Shown: positions 34,457-42,772, counted from the stretch's first letter. The stretch: 59,032 nucleotides of DNA from Microcaldota archaeon (GCA_014727975.1 WJMK01000039.1:93237-152268); one strand, 5' to 3'. The notes: a model not told the origin generated them from the sequence alone. Program-made: numbers and translations.

Positions 34457-34477
34457 GGGAAAAAATATGTTCAAATT

Positions 34478-34490
34478 GGTTTAAAAATAT
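34478..34490 (-). promoter_or_regulatory. TATA box of infB
   Basis: Minus-strand ATATTTTTAAACC, centred about 28 bp before the ATG. Confidence 0.6.
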
Positions 34491-34520
34491 GCCCGAAGGG
34501 AGAGAGGATGAAAGGAAGGT

Positions 34521-34546
34521 GAGGGGGGCCTTTCGGCCGCCCCCTC
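34521..34546. terminator. Strong GC-rich hairpin between genes
   Basis: GAGGGGG pairs with CCCCCTC and GCC with GGC around a TTTC loop, with a small bulge. It follows the 44-residue gene and precedes the infB promoter in minus-strand orientation, so it may terminate or process the short transcript. No long T-run follows, so terminator function is uncertain. Confidence 0.4.
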
Positions 34547-34569
34547 AGTTTGGCACTGCTTATTTTGGT

Positions 34570-34704
34570 TCACATGATAGAACGTGGCCTGCGCCACTTC
34601 ATGTACCTATGCTCTGAATTTTCATAGGTTTTTTCCGAAAAATTCCTTTTCTCAAAAGTCCCCAATTTCTCAGAAACTTTTTTCGCAAGTTTTTCGGCAT
34701 CCAT
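34570..34704 (-). CDS. Small basic protein of 44 residues
   Basis: Starts at the ATG at 34704 (MDAEKLAKKVSEKLGTFEKR) and ends in a basic, aromatic HRYMKWRRPRSIM tail. Evidence for a real gene: a minus-strand TATA box CATTTAAATAGG at 34735-34747, a GGTGG Shine-Dalgarno sequence 5-6 bases before the ATG, and typical codon use. No family recognised. The basic tail suggests nucleic-acid or ribosome contact (inference). The frame is open to 34854, but that extension would run through the promoter. Confidence 0.6.
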   Translation of the reverse strand: MDAEKLAKKVSEKLGTFEKRNFSEKTYENSEHRYMKWRRPRSIM

Positions 34705-34773
34705 TTTTACCACCCGAACTGTTCTCTTTTTGTGCCTATTTAAATGCTTGCTGTCCGCTGCAGGAGGACACCC

Positions 34774-34784
34774 CTTTAATAAAA
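34774..34784 (+). promoter_or_regulatory. TATA-like box of the TrmB gene
   Basis: CTTTAATAAAA, about 18-23 bp before the ATG at 34797. It shares a divergent region with the 44-residue gene. Confidence 0.4.
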
Positions 34785-34796
34785 TTACGATATATA

Positions 34797-35570
34797 ATGG
34801 ATAACGTGGAAAGGGAAAAACTAACCCAGTCACTTGGAGTGATAGGGCTTTCAAAAACAGAGGCTGAAGTTTACATCTATGTTTCCTCCAATCCTGAAAC
34901 TACGGCAGGCGAAGTTACCAGGAATTTGAGGATAGCGCGCTCAAAGACATACGAGTCGCTTGATAAGCTGGCATATATGGGCCTGGTGTCCAAGATAAGC
35001 AGGGGGGATGTCAGCAGGTATTACTCATCCGGAGCTTCCGTTTTGAAAGGAATGTACAAGCAGCAGATGGAGAATGCAAACAAGACAATAGAGCACATCA
35101 TGAACATGAATACGTTCCGCCCAATCGAGACAAAGGTGCGCACAGTGGATGGCGTGGAGGGTTACAAGATGATAAAGGAGGCCTTCCTTGCTGATATGGA
35201 AAAGGGGGACGAGGCATTAATCATCGGCTCCCCCGCAACCATAGAAAACAGCCTGCTCACATATTTTGGAAAATTCCACCAGAAAAGAACAGAGCGGGGG
35301 GTAAAGCTCAGGATAATCTATAATGCGGATGTAGGGAAAGAAAGGATGAAGCGTGCAAGGTCATGGGAACACACTGAAGTCAGGTGCCTTCCAAAGAACA
35401 ACTCGCCCGCATGGGTGGAGATATATGGGAACAGGGTGCTTATTCCCCTCATTTCAGACAGGATTATTGCGATTGCAATCACAGACCGGTCAATGGCAAC
35501 AAGCTTCAGGAACTATTTTGAGCTCCTGTGGGAAAGCAGCAAACCTGCCAGAAAGAAAAGGAATCAATAA
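34797..35570 (+). CDS. TrmB-family transcriptional regulator
   Basis: 257 residues. The N-terminal winged helix has LGVIGLSKTEAEVYIYVSS, TAGEVTRNLRIARSKTYESL and the wing GLVSKISRGDVSRYY. The second half is the PLD-like effector domain seen in TrmB (ALIIGSPATIENSLLTYFGK, ERGVKLRIIYN). TrmB proteins control sugar transport and central carbon metabolism in archaea; the ligand here is unknown. The ATG at 34797 is chosen because the longer frame to 34584 crosses the promoters. It overlaps the convergent purP gene by 7 bp. Confidence 0.88.
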   Translation: MDNVEREKLTQSLGVIGLSKTEAEVYIYVSSNPETTAGEVTRNLRIARSKTYESLDKLAYMGLVSKISRGDVSRYYSSGASVLKGMYKQQMENANKTIEHIMNMNTFRPIETKVRTVDGVEGYKMIKEAFLADMEKGDEALIIGSPATIENSLLTYFGKFHQKRTERGVKLRIIYNADVGKERMKRARSWEHTEVRCLPKNNSPAWVEIYGNRVLIPLISDRIIAIAITDRSMATSFRNYFELLWESSKPARKKRNQ

Positions 35571-36601
35571 GTGATTTCTGCAAGCTTCTTCCTATTGAAT
35601 GCATCTTTCAGCTCTTCTGCGATTCGCATCCCGGTTGTGTAATCCTTCCCATGGGTAAAAAGCGAATAGGGCGTCTCGAGTATATTCGTGCCTGCAACTA
35701 TCCTGGCAGATATTTCAAATGCATAGATGTCCAGGTCTTCTGTGATAATTGTTTCTATGCAGAAGGGGCCGTGTATCCCCCCAAAAAGCTCTTTGGATGA
35801 ATCGCAGACGCCTCTGCCCATTTCCATGTACTGCGGCAGGAGGGATTCCCTGACCACGAGGGCCTGGTTGCCCATCACTGTAAAGGAGATTGGTATGTTT
35901 GCCCCTACTGAAAGCTGCCGGGCTATCTCATCCGCATTTGTCTCCATCCTGCGGTCCATTCCCATCAGCTCCACTTTCCCATAAGATGTTTTGTACCCTG
36001 CATTCCCGTCAAAAGAATGGAAATAGTGGGCATAGGCGCGCACCCCTACAATGAACTCCTGTATCATTGTCTTATCGCTTTCCTTAAACTTGGAGTAATA
36101 TTCTTCCGGGCTGTTCACCACCAGGTAGCCTCTCCCGCCTTTTGCGCCCGGGAGCTTCACGATCGCTGGGCCATCTATCTCATCTGGCTTGAGTATCCTC
36201 GGGATCCTCAGGCCGGAATCCTCCATCCATTTGAACATCTTTGTGCGGCTCTTTTCATACACAAGGGAGCCACGGTTTCCGAAAATCGGTATTGCAAGCT
36301 CCTCTATACTGTCTCCTGTGTATTCCACAAGAGAGCCATGGGGGATAAGGATTGACTGCTTTTCAACAAGCTCATCAACCGGAATCCTGGAATAATCATC
36401 CACCATAATGAACTCATCTGGCTTTGCATAGGGGAAAGACTCGTAGAGCTCCCTGAATCTCTCTGTGCAGATTCCAATTGTTTTTATTCCGTGCTGCTTT
36501 GCGCCATTGAAAATTTGCAGGGCAGAATGGGAGCAGATTGCTGCTATTCTAAAATCATCATATGACTCTAAAACCTGGTCTATTTTTTCCTTTGCAAACA
36601 T
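35564..36601 (-). CDS. purP: PurP-like ATP-grasp ligase
   Basis: 345 residues in the PurP layout. An N-terminal preATP-grasp domain (IAAICSHSALQIFNGAKQHG, IPHGSLVEYTG, PIFGNRGSL) precedes the ATP-grasp domain (PAIVKLPGAKGGRGYLVV, MIQEFIVGVRAYAHYF) and a C-terminal SPILISARIVAGTN-like block (FEISARIVAGTNI). PurP forms FAICAR from AICAR, formate and ATP in archaeal purine synthesis. PurP paralogues of unknown specificity are common in archaea, and no other purine gene is nearby, so the activity is probable rather than certain. The ATG at 36601 sits 25 bp from a TATA box. Confidence 0.82.
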   Translation of the reverse strand: MFAKEKIDQVLESYDDFRIAAICSHSALQIFNGAKQHGIKTIGICTERFRELYESFPYAKPDEFIMVDDYSRIPVDELVEKQSILIPHGSLVEYTGDSIEELAIPIFGNRGSLVYEKSRTKMFKWMEDSGLRIPRILKPDEIDGPAIVKLPGAKGGRGYLVVNSPEEYYSKFKESDKTMIQEFIVGVRAYAHYFHSFDGNAGYKTSYGKVELMGMDRRMETNADEIARQLSVGANIPISFTVMGNQALVVRESLLPQYMEMGRGVCDSSKELFGGIHGPFCIETIITEDLDIYAFEISARIVAGTNILETPYSLFTHGKDYTTGMRIAEELKDAFNRKKLAEITY

Positions 36602-36619
36602 AGGAGTATTACTATGGGA

Positions 36620-36632
36620 AAATAATAAAAGG
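36620..36632 (-). promoter_or_regulatory. TATA box of purP
   Basis: Minus-strand CCTTTTATTATT, centred about 25 bp before the ATG. Confidence 0.55.
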
Positions 36633-36644
36633 AAATGGGATAGC

Positions 36645-38366
36645 TTAGTGCTTTTCCCTCTTGTATCTCCCACCTTCATGCTTCCCTGCAGGGGGATTCT
36701 TTGGGAAGAAAAGGATTGCTCCCGCAACTATTGCAACCACGATTATGAACCCTGCGCCTGCAAGCAGCATCAGGTTGTAGTCAGGCTCGGGCTCCGGATC
36801 CTCAGGAGGGACATATGGCTCCGGCTCGGCTTCTTCCTCTTCAGGCTCGGGCTCCGGCTCCGGCTCCGGCTCGGGCTCCGGGATTTCTGTGAGGATTTCT
36901 GGTTCGGGCTCGGGCTCCGGTTCAGGTTCGGGTCCGCTTATGGCAATTGCACGCTGTGAAGTGATGTTCTTGAATTTTGCCTGTATTACGAACGCGCCTT
37001 CACTCGGGATATAAAATGAGAGCTTTCCGTTCCCTGTTGTGGTTGTGCCTGCAAACATTGGGAACTCAGGGTCTTCAAAATAATAGATTGCAACGCTTCC
37101 AAGGGGCTCTCCCTCCTGGTCCTTGGTAATTACAGTTATCTCCTCCCCTGTTTCTGCTGAAGAGGGGGCTTCGATTACTAGGACCACCACATACCTGTCA
37201 TAATCAGAAGGCGGTGGCCTTTCCCCCAGCGCATAGGAGCCATTGAATTCAGGGATTGTGAATGTGAGGGCTCCGGGGGAGGACTCCTGCGGAATGGGCT
37301 CAGCAAGGGCTTTCCCCCCTGAAATTATTTCGCTGCGGGAAGCTGCATCAGAGCCTGCCTGGAAAACTGCTGTGTCATTTGCGCCAGGGTCATCCATCCA
37401 GGCAGTTACGTCCTCGAGAACAAGTGTGATGTATTCGGGGTGCTCAACTGAAATCATCTCAGGGGTGATTTGTACATTTGAGCTGTTGAAATAATAGAAC
37501 TTTGTTGTGGTAAAGGGCTTCGGGCAGGCAAATTCCCGGAAATTGGCAGAAGGGGGAACCCCCTCCTCCCCGATTGTGAGGTTAATCATTGTGAATGCTG
37601 TGCTCTGGCTTGCGATATAGTTGCCCTGGCCGTAAATAGTGTTGTCTTCAAAAGAATTCATGGACTCCCTGATGCTAAACGCATATCCCGCATTATCGTA
37701 GAAAGTATTTCCACTGATTACAGAGGATGCGCCAAAAAGGTCAATCGGGGTTACAGTTGAGTGGAAGATGCTGTTTGAGAGTGCAGTGTCTGTGCAAAAG
37801 CCTTCTGTATAAATCCCTGTTACCGAATTGGTGAATTCGCTTGAGTCCAGTGTGAACTCAGTTGTGGAAATTATGTACATTCCGTAATCCCGGTTGGAGA
37901 AATAGCCGTTTGTGAGCTCTCCCCTTGTCCAGTCATCAAGCTTTACCCCTATATCATTGTTGGTGAGTTGGGGGTTTGCAATATGTGCATCCCTCCCGTG
38001 CTCAAGATGGATCCCCTCCTTGCAGGAATCCGCTTCAATATCCTGGAGGTGTATGTTGCCTACTCCCTCCTCAGCAAAAATGCCATATTCAAAAAAGCCC
38101 ATCTTGCATTCGTTTATGTGGATATTTTTTTCCCCTTCCTTTACAAGGACTGCGGTGGCAGGATAGCTGCCCATCATGCGGTGCCCACCGCAATTGAGCG
38201 TAACGCTGCTTGCCATTATTTTTATGCAGGAGGTGTCCCCTGTATACTCAATATCAGAAACAAGAGTGTATGTGCCGGCCTCATCAATTGTCATGCAGTG
38301 GTCAAAATATTCCACTGCCCCGAAAATGCTTCCAAGCAGAACTAGCAGCAATAGTAGTTTTTTCAT
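36645..38366 (-). CDS. Secreted, membrane-anchored right-handed beta-helix protein with a Pro-Glu stalk
   Basis: 573 residues. A signal peptide covers about 1-17. Residues about 40-270 carry parallel beta-helix (NosD/pectate-lyase-like) repeats with recurrent N.I...GI and SG.TFYDNAGY patterns. A beta-sandwich region at about 385-475 follows (VVLVIEAPSSAETGEEITVI). Next is a strikingly regular Pro-Glu tract at about 476-526, then one membrane segment (LLAGAGFIIVVAIVAGAILFF) and a basic tail. It is probably displayed on the cell surface, the Pro-Glu tract acting as a rigid stalk. A carbohydrate-related role is possible but no catalytic residues are evident. Confidence 0.75.
   Translation of the reverse strand: MKKLLLLLVLLGSIFGAVEYFDHCMTIDEAGTYTLVSDIEYTGDTSCIKIMASSVTLNCGGHRMMGSYPATAVLVKEGEKNIHINECKMGFFEYGIFAEEGVGNIHLQDIEADSCKEGIHLEHGRDAHIANPQLTNNDIGVKLDDWTRGELTNGYFSNRDYGMYIISTTEFTLDSSEFTNSVTGIYTEGFCTDTALSNSIFHSTVTPIDLFGASSVISGNTFYDNAGYAFSIRESMNSFEDNTIYGQGNYIASQSTAFTMINLTIGEEGVPPSANFREFACPKPFTTTKFYYFNSSNVQITPEMISVEHPEYITLVLEDVTAWMDDPGANDTAVFQAGSDAASRSEIISGGKALAEPIPQESSPGALTFTIPEFNGSYALGERPPPSDYDRYVVVLVIEAPSSAETGEEITVITKDQEGEPLGSVAIYYFEDPEFPMFAGTTTTGNGKLSFYIPSEGAFVIQAKFKNITSQRAIAISGPEPEPEPEPEPEILTEIPEPEPEPEPEPEPEEEEAEPEPYVPPEDPEPEPDYNLMLLAGAGFIIVVAIVAGAILFFPKNPPAGKHEGGRYKREKH
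36840..36935 (-). repeat. Hexanucleotide-type repeats encoding the Pro-Glu stalk
   Basis: Reiterated GGCTCG/GGCTCC-type units (plus strand) encode alternating Glu-Pro in the surface protein. Such tracts are prone to length change by slippage. Confidence 0.7.
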
Positions 38367-38396
38367 ATTCCCACACCAGGTGGAAATCGGAGAAAA

Positions 38397-38410
38397 GGAT
38401 TAAATATCTA
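38397..38410 (-). promoter_or_regulatory. TATA box of the beta-helix protein gene
   Basis: Minus-strand AGATATTTAATCC, about 35-40 bp before the ATG. The leader contains GGTGTGGGAAT, also found before the gene at 40588. Confidence 0.5.
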
Positions 38411-38455
38411 ACATTATGGAAAAAAGAAAAAAGAAGAGGGGGATTTGCCCCCTGC

Positions 38456-40588
38456 TCATTCTTCAGCCATTTCCCCGCTGATTTCCGGACCTGCGCCAAG
38501 TTCAGGGCAGTCGGTTTCCCAGGGCTTTATGCATTCCTTCAGAGACTCGCACCACACATAGCCTGCAGAGCCCTTGCAGCCGTGCTCATCCGTGTCTCCG
38601 CCTGTTTCTGTACCCGGAACCTTTACGGTTGCAGTATTGGATGCCGGGCCTTCGTTGCCTGCACTGTCAACTGCCTTTACCTGGTATGCATACTCATAGC
38701 CCTTGGACACTCCTGTGTCGCGCCAGGTTGTGGTCCTTGTGCTCCCCACTTTGGTAAACATGCCAAGGTCTGTGTTGCTGCGGTAGATATCGTATTCGTG
38801 GATATCCCCTGAAGGCCTGTCCCAGCTGAGGTGCACTACATCATTCCTGTCCACCGTTGCGCTAAGGTGCTTTGGGGGCCCGGGCGGTTCAGCATCAAGG
38901 TAGATGGATGCATGTGCACTCTCCTTCCCGTAGTCGTTCTTGCACTGGTAGTATACAGTCTTTTTGCCGCCCCCGTCGGAAAGGGTCCAGTCCATGCTGG
39001 TCCTGTAGCCGCGGTAAGAAGACCAGCTCTCACCATAGTTCTTCAGCCTGCACGCATCTGCATTTGTTGCATGGAGCTTCAGGGTCACGTCCCTGCTGGA
39101 TGTGTGCGAAGCACCATTGTTGATTTTGATGCTCATGCTGGACGGAGGGTTGGGTTCCCTCTTGGAGTAGGTTATGTCCGCTTCTGCAGAGCCAAGGTCG
39201 TTTCCATTGGAATCCTTGCAGTTGTAGTGGACAGTCTTGTCTCCTTCACCTGAAGAGAGGGTCCAGTACTTCCGGGTTGCGTAGCTGCTCCAGCCGCTCC
39301 AGTCGCCTCCTTCATTCCTGTACCTGCACTGGTCTGCTGCAAAGCAGTAAAGGCCGAGCTTAACGTCCCTGGAGTTGGTCCAGTCATCCCCATTGTCGAT
39401 TTCTATTGAGATCTTGTCTCCCTTGTGGGTGTCAAGCACAACAGAGTCGGAAGCAACCTGGGAAAGCTGCCCCTCTGAGCTCTTGCACTCAACATAAACA
39501 GTCTTTGTGCCGTCCCCTGAACTGAGGGTCCACTGTTTTTCCTCCACATAAGGAACCCAGTTGTTCCATACCTTGTTCTCGTTTGAGAACCTGCACTCTG
39601 CTGCGTTGTCTGCTATTACGTCCAGAGTAACGTACCTTGTGTCTACATACCCTGAGCCGCTTTCAATGTGGAGCTCTACACCTGTTGGGGTGGTATCCAC
39701 AGAGAAGCTTACGGACTCTTCTGCGCTATTCACGCCATCGTTGCAGCTTATTGTAAGGGTGTGCTCCCCCGGGTTTGCATTCACGGTCATTGTGTCCTGT
39801 TCCCCAACATCCACGTGGCCAATTGCAATAGCCCCGCCATCCACATCACCTGTGCAGGAGATTGTGGAGGACCTCGGGTCGGTAACCGTGAACTTAAGCT
39901 CAAACTGGGTTGCGTAAGTGGCTCCGCTCTCGGGTGAAGAAATGGAGATGCTTGGCCCACTGCTGTCCAGCTCAATTGATGCGCTTACAGGGATTGCTTC
40001 GTTTCCGTGCGCATCCCTGCATGTGTAGTAGACATCCTTCATTCCATCACCGGAAGAAAGCTGCCAGCTCATTGAAGTTGTGTATGCTGCCCAGTCGCTC
40101 CAGGTAGACTTGTCATTGGAAACCCTGCACTCGGATGCGCCCGTTGCTGAAAGCGTAAGCGTAACATCCGGGTTGTTTGTATGCGTGGCACCATTGTTAA
40201 TCTGGACTGAAAGGCCGCTTGGCGGGTTCACATCGGTTGATGCGCTCGCCTGCTCAGTGTTGGTGTCTTCAGTACCGCCCGAGGTAACTGAGCGGACTGT
40301 GTAGTAATATACTACACTGCTCTCCACATTTGTGTCTGTGTAAGAGGTTCCGGTTACCAGCACCGGGTTTATTTTCACCCCCAGGTCCCCTGCGGCCGTG
40401 CTCCGGTACACATTGTACCCGGTAACATCTGCTTTCTGGGATGGGTTCCAGTTAACTTCAATTCCTCCTGCGACAGCTTTTGCGGTTACTCCGGTTGATT
40501 CTGGCCCGCCTCCGGGACAGCCGGCAAGTAGCGCAAAGGAAAGCAGTACAATTCCTAGAAATACGAGTAGTATGCTCTTGTTTTGCAT
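38456..40588 (-). CDS. Surface lipoprotein with four tandem modules flanked by fibronectin type III-like domains
   Basis: 710 residues. The N-terminal signal ends in a lipobox (FALLAGC), so the protein is probably lipid-anchored outside the cell. A fibronectin type III-like domain (about 35-115) is followed by four copies of a roughly 65-residue module. Each has V.L.L.A..A..CR, a Trp-rich strand (W.....Y....W.LSSGDG) and a paired cysteine in KTVYY.C, so each module probably holds one disulfide. An Ig-like segment lies after copy one, and a second FN3 domain (about 570-655) near the C-terminus. The cysteine-containing C-terminal end is short. Binding or adhesion is inferred. Confidence 0.75.
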   Translation of the reverse strand: MQNKSILLVFLGIVLLSFALLAGCPGGGPESTGVTAKAVAGGIEVNWNPSQKADVTGYNVYRSTAAGDLGVKINPVLVTGTSYTDTNVESSVVYYYTVRSVTSGGTEDTNTEQASASTDVNPPSGLSVQINNGATHTNNPDVTLTLSATGASECRVSNDKSTWSDWAAYTTSMSWQLSSGDGMKDVYYTCRDAHGNEAIPVSASIELDSSGPSISISSPESGATYATQFELKFTVTDPRSSTISCTGDVDGGAIAIGHVDVGEQDTMTVNANPGEHTLTISCNDGVNSAEESVSFSVDTTPTGVELHIESGSGYVDTRYVTLDVIADNAAECRFSNENKVWNNWVPYVEEKQWTLSSGDGTKTVYVECKSSEGQLSQVASDSVVLDTHKGDKISIEIDNGDDWTNSRDVKLGLYCFAADQCRYRNEGGDWSGWSSYATRKYWTLSSGEGDKTVHYNCKDSNGNDLGSAEADITYSKREPNPPSSMSIKINNGASHTSSRDVTLKLHATNADACRLKNYGESWSSYRGYRTSMDWTLSDGGGKKTVYYQCKNDYGKESAHASIYLDAEPPGPPKHLSATVDRNDVVHLSWDRPSGDIHEYDIYRSNTDLGMFTKVGSTRTTTWRDTGVSKGYEYAYQVKAVDSAGNEGPASNTATVKVPGTETGGDTDEHGCKGSAGYVWCESLKECIKPWETDCPELGAGPEISGEMAEE

Positions 40589-40617
40589 TCCCACACCTCA
40601 CCCTACATCTGGAATAA

Positions 40618-40629
40618 GGTATAAATATG
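40618..40629 (-). promoter_or_regulatory. TATA box of the surface lipoprotein gene
   Basis: Minus-strand CATATTTATACC, centred about 36 bp before the ATG at 40588; predicts a short leader with GGTGAGGTG. Confidence 0.5.
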
Positions 40630-40685
40630 TTTCTGGGATGCTGGAAAAAATGCATAAAGATTAACTTCTGCCTGCCGGCAGTAAC

Positions 40686-40710
40686 CTATTTAAAGACTTC
40701 TATAAATAAA
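40686..40710 (+). promoter_or_regulatory. Promoter of the ribosomal-protein superoperon (two TATA-like boxes)
   Basis: CTATTTAAAG (40686-40695) and TCTATAAATAAA (40699-40710). The second would start transcription near 40729 and give a leader of about 47 bases. Confidence 0.6.
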
Positions 40711-40733
40711 CAGTGTTACTCTTTACATTGACG

Positions 40734-40760
40734 GCGTCCCTCCAACGGGGAGGGCTACGC
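40734..40760 (+). promoter_or_regulatory. Stable hairpin in the uL3 leader
   Basis: CCCTCC pairs with GGAGGG (6 bp), and GCGT with ACGC (4 bp) below a two-base bulge. It occupies the 5' part of the predicted leader, just before the Shine-Dalgarno sequence and the ATG at 40776, where a ribosomal-protein binding site would be expected. Confidence 0.5.
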
Positions 40761-40775
40761 ACAAGAGGGAGATTT

Positions 40776-41726
40776 ATGACGGATATTTGGAAACCCAGAA
40801 AGGGTTCGTTAGCGTTCAGGCCGAGAGGAAGGGCAAGAAGACAGGTGCCCCGGGTCAGCCATTGGGCTGAAACAAGCGATGCAAGGCTTCTTGGCTTTGC
40901 AGGGTATAAGGCAGGGATGACACACCTCACCTTTGTGGACGATTCTGAAGGCCCGACAAACGGCCAGGAAATTTCCTCCGCAGTAACCGTGATTGAGGTC
41001 CCCCCGCTCTATGCGTATGGAGTACGGGGATACAAAGGCGGAAAGGCTGTAGGCGACATGCTTGTGGAAGATGCTGCAGTGCTCAAGAAGCTCGGCATCA
41101 AGAAAAAGAAAACAAAGGTTGTGCTGGGCGAGGAAAACACCGAAGAAGTTTCTGTTCTTGTTTATACTCAGCCCGGAAAAACAGGAGTTGGGAAAAAGCA
41201 CCCCGAGCGGATGGAGATTCCGGTCGGGGGCTCGGAGCTGAAGGAGAAGCTTGATTATGCAAAATCCCTCCTGGGAAAAGAACTCAGGCCTGAAGACCTT
41301 TTCAAGAGCGGGGAATACATGGACGTAATTTCCGTTTCAACAGGGAAAGGCTGGGAAGGCACAAGGAAGAGGTTCGGAACCGCGCTTCACAGGCCCAAGG
41401 CAACAGGGCAGAGGAGGGCTTCGGGAACCCTGGGGCAGTGGCACCCTGCATATATCCTCTACACAGCAAGGAGGGCAGGGCAGCTCGGCTACCATTCCCG
41501 CACAGAAGTGAACAAGCGCATTATGAGAATCGGGGGGGAAGTTGATGAGATAAACCCGAAAGGGGGATTCCCGCATTATGGATTTGTGAAGAACAGCTAC
41601 ATACTATTGAAAGGTTCGGTGCCAGGGCCTGTAAAGAGGCTCGTCCGGATGAGGCTGGGAACCCGTGCGCCTTCCAAGGTGCAGGAGCCCAAGCTTACTT
41701 ACGTATCAGTGGAATCAAAGGTGTGA
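40776..41726 (+). CDS. rpl3: Ribosomal protein uL3
   Basis: 316 residues. Archaeal uL3 features: MTDIWKPRKGSLAFRPR at the start, GFAGYKAGMTHL, and the loop with VISVSTGKGWEGTRKRFG reaching the peptidyl-transferase centre. First gene of the superoperon. The ATG at 40776 follows GAGGGAG; the longer frame to 40713 would run through the leader hairpin. Confidence 0.96.
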   Translation: MTDIWKPRKGSLAFRPRGRARRQVPRVSHWAETSDARLLGFAGYKAGMTHLTFVDDSEGPTNGQEISSAVTVIEVPPLYAYGVRGYKGGKAVGDMLVEDAAVLKKLGIKKKKTKVVLGEENTEEVSVLVYTQPGKTGVGKKHPERMEIPVGGSELKEKLDYAKSLLGKELRPEDLFKSGEYMDVISVSTGKGWEGTRKRFGTALHRPKATGQRRASGTLGQWHPAYILYTARRAGQLGYHSRTEVNKRIMRIGGEVDEINPKGGFPHYGFVKNSYILLKGSVPGPVKRLVRMRLGTRAPSKVQEPKLTYVSVESKV

Positions 41727-41729
41727 TGA

Positions 41730-42509
41730 ATGAAGGCTGATGTTTATACACTCAAGGGTGCTGCGGGAAAGCAGGTGGAGCTGCCGAAGCAGTTTGAAGA
41801 GGAAGTGAGGGCAGAAATAATCAGGAGGGCAGTGCTCTCTGATGAGAGCAAGGAATACCAGCCCCAGGGCCCATACAGGTGGGCAGGAACCGAGACTTCC
41901 GGAAAATACCGCGGGAGGAAAGGCGATTATGGGTCACTCAAGAACCGTGGGCAGGCTATGCTTCCTAGGGAAGTAAGGCCTGAAGGGCTTGCAGGAAAAG
42001 TTGTGAGAATTCCTTCCGCAGTAAAGGGAAGGAGGGCGCACCCCCCGAAAACTGAGAAAAAAATAGTTGAGAAAATCAACAAGAAAGAATACAGGAAGGC
42101 GCTGGTGAGCGCAATAGCGGCAACCGCGCACCCTGAGCTTGTAAAGGCGAGGGGGCACCTGTTTGATGGTGCTGCACCGCTTGTGTTTGAAGATGCTCTT
42201 GAGAAGGTGGCAAAAACCAAGGAAGTGATTGCTGCGCTTGACGGAGTAATTGGAAAAGACCTTAGCCGCGCAAAGGAAGGCAGGAAAGCGAGGAGCGGCA
42301 CAAGGAGCAGGAAGGCAGGGACAAGGACCCCAAGGAGCGCGCTTGTTGTGGTAAGCGGAGGAGACATCCTCAAGTCCGCAAGGAACCTTGCGGGAGTGGA
42401 CGTTGTTGCTGTGGAGAACCTGAAGGTGAAGGACCTTGCGCCCGGAACGCACCCGGGGAGGCTTACTGTTTACACGGAAGCTGCACTCAAGAAGATTGGG
42501 GAGCTGTGA
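41730..42509 (+). CDS. rpl4: Ribosomal protein uL4
   Basis: 259 residues. uL4 pattern with GKVVRIPSAVKGRRAHPPKT and the conserved loop SRKAGTRTPRSALVV, ending in TEAALKKIGEL. It lines the peptide exit tunnel. It starts 4 bp after the uL3 stop. Confidence 0.95.
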   Translation: MKADVYTLKGAAGKQVELPKQFEEEVRAEIIRRAVLSDESKEYQPQGPYRWAGTETSGKYRGRKGDYGSLKNRGQAMLPREVRPEGLAGKVVRIPSAVKGRRAHPPKTEKKIVEKINKKEYRKALVSAIAATAHPELVKARGHLFDGAAPLVFEDALEKVAKTKEVIAALDGVIGKDLSRAKEGRKARSGTRSRKAGTRTPRSALVVVSGGDILKSARNLAGVDVVAVENLKVKDLAPGTHPGRLTVYTEAALKKIGEL

Positions 42510-42514
42510 TTAAT

Positions 42515-42763
42515 ATGATATTAAAGGAACCTGTGAAGACCGAAAAAGCGATTGGGAAAATCGAATTCGACAACACGATTACCTTCAAGGTTGAGGAGAA
42601 GGCCACCAAAAAAGAAGTCAAGGACGAGGTGGAAAAACTCTTCAGCGTTAAAGTGAAATCAGTGAGGACATATACTGCCCCATTGGGTGGAAAAAGGGCA
42701 GTGGTGAGGCTTGCGGAAGGCCACAAGGCCGAAGACATTTCGTCCAAGCTGAAAATGGCGTAG
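42515..42763 (+). CDS. rpl23: Ribosomal protein uL23
   Basis: 82 residues from the ATG at 42515 (MILKEPVKTEKAIGK); a GTG at 42506 overlapping the uL4 stop is the alternative. Typical NTITFKVEEKATKKEVKDEV and the KKAYVRL-like KRAVVRL end. It binds at the tunnel exit, where SRP and the translocon dock. Confidence 0.95.
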   Translation: MILKEPVKTEKAIGKIEFDNTITFKVEEKATKKEVKDEVEKLFSVKVKSVRTYTAPLGGKRAVVRLAEGHKAEDISSKLKMA

Positions 42764-42772
42764 GTGAGTAAG

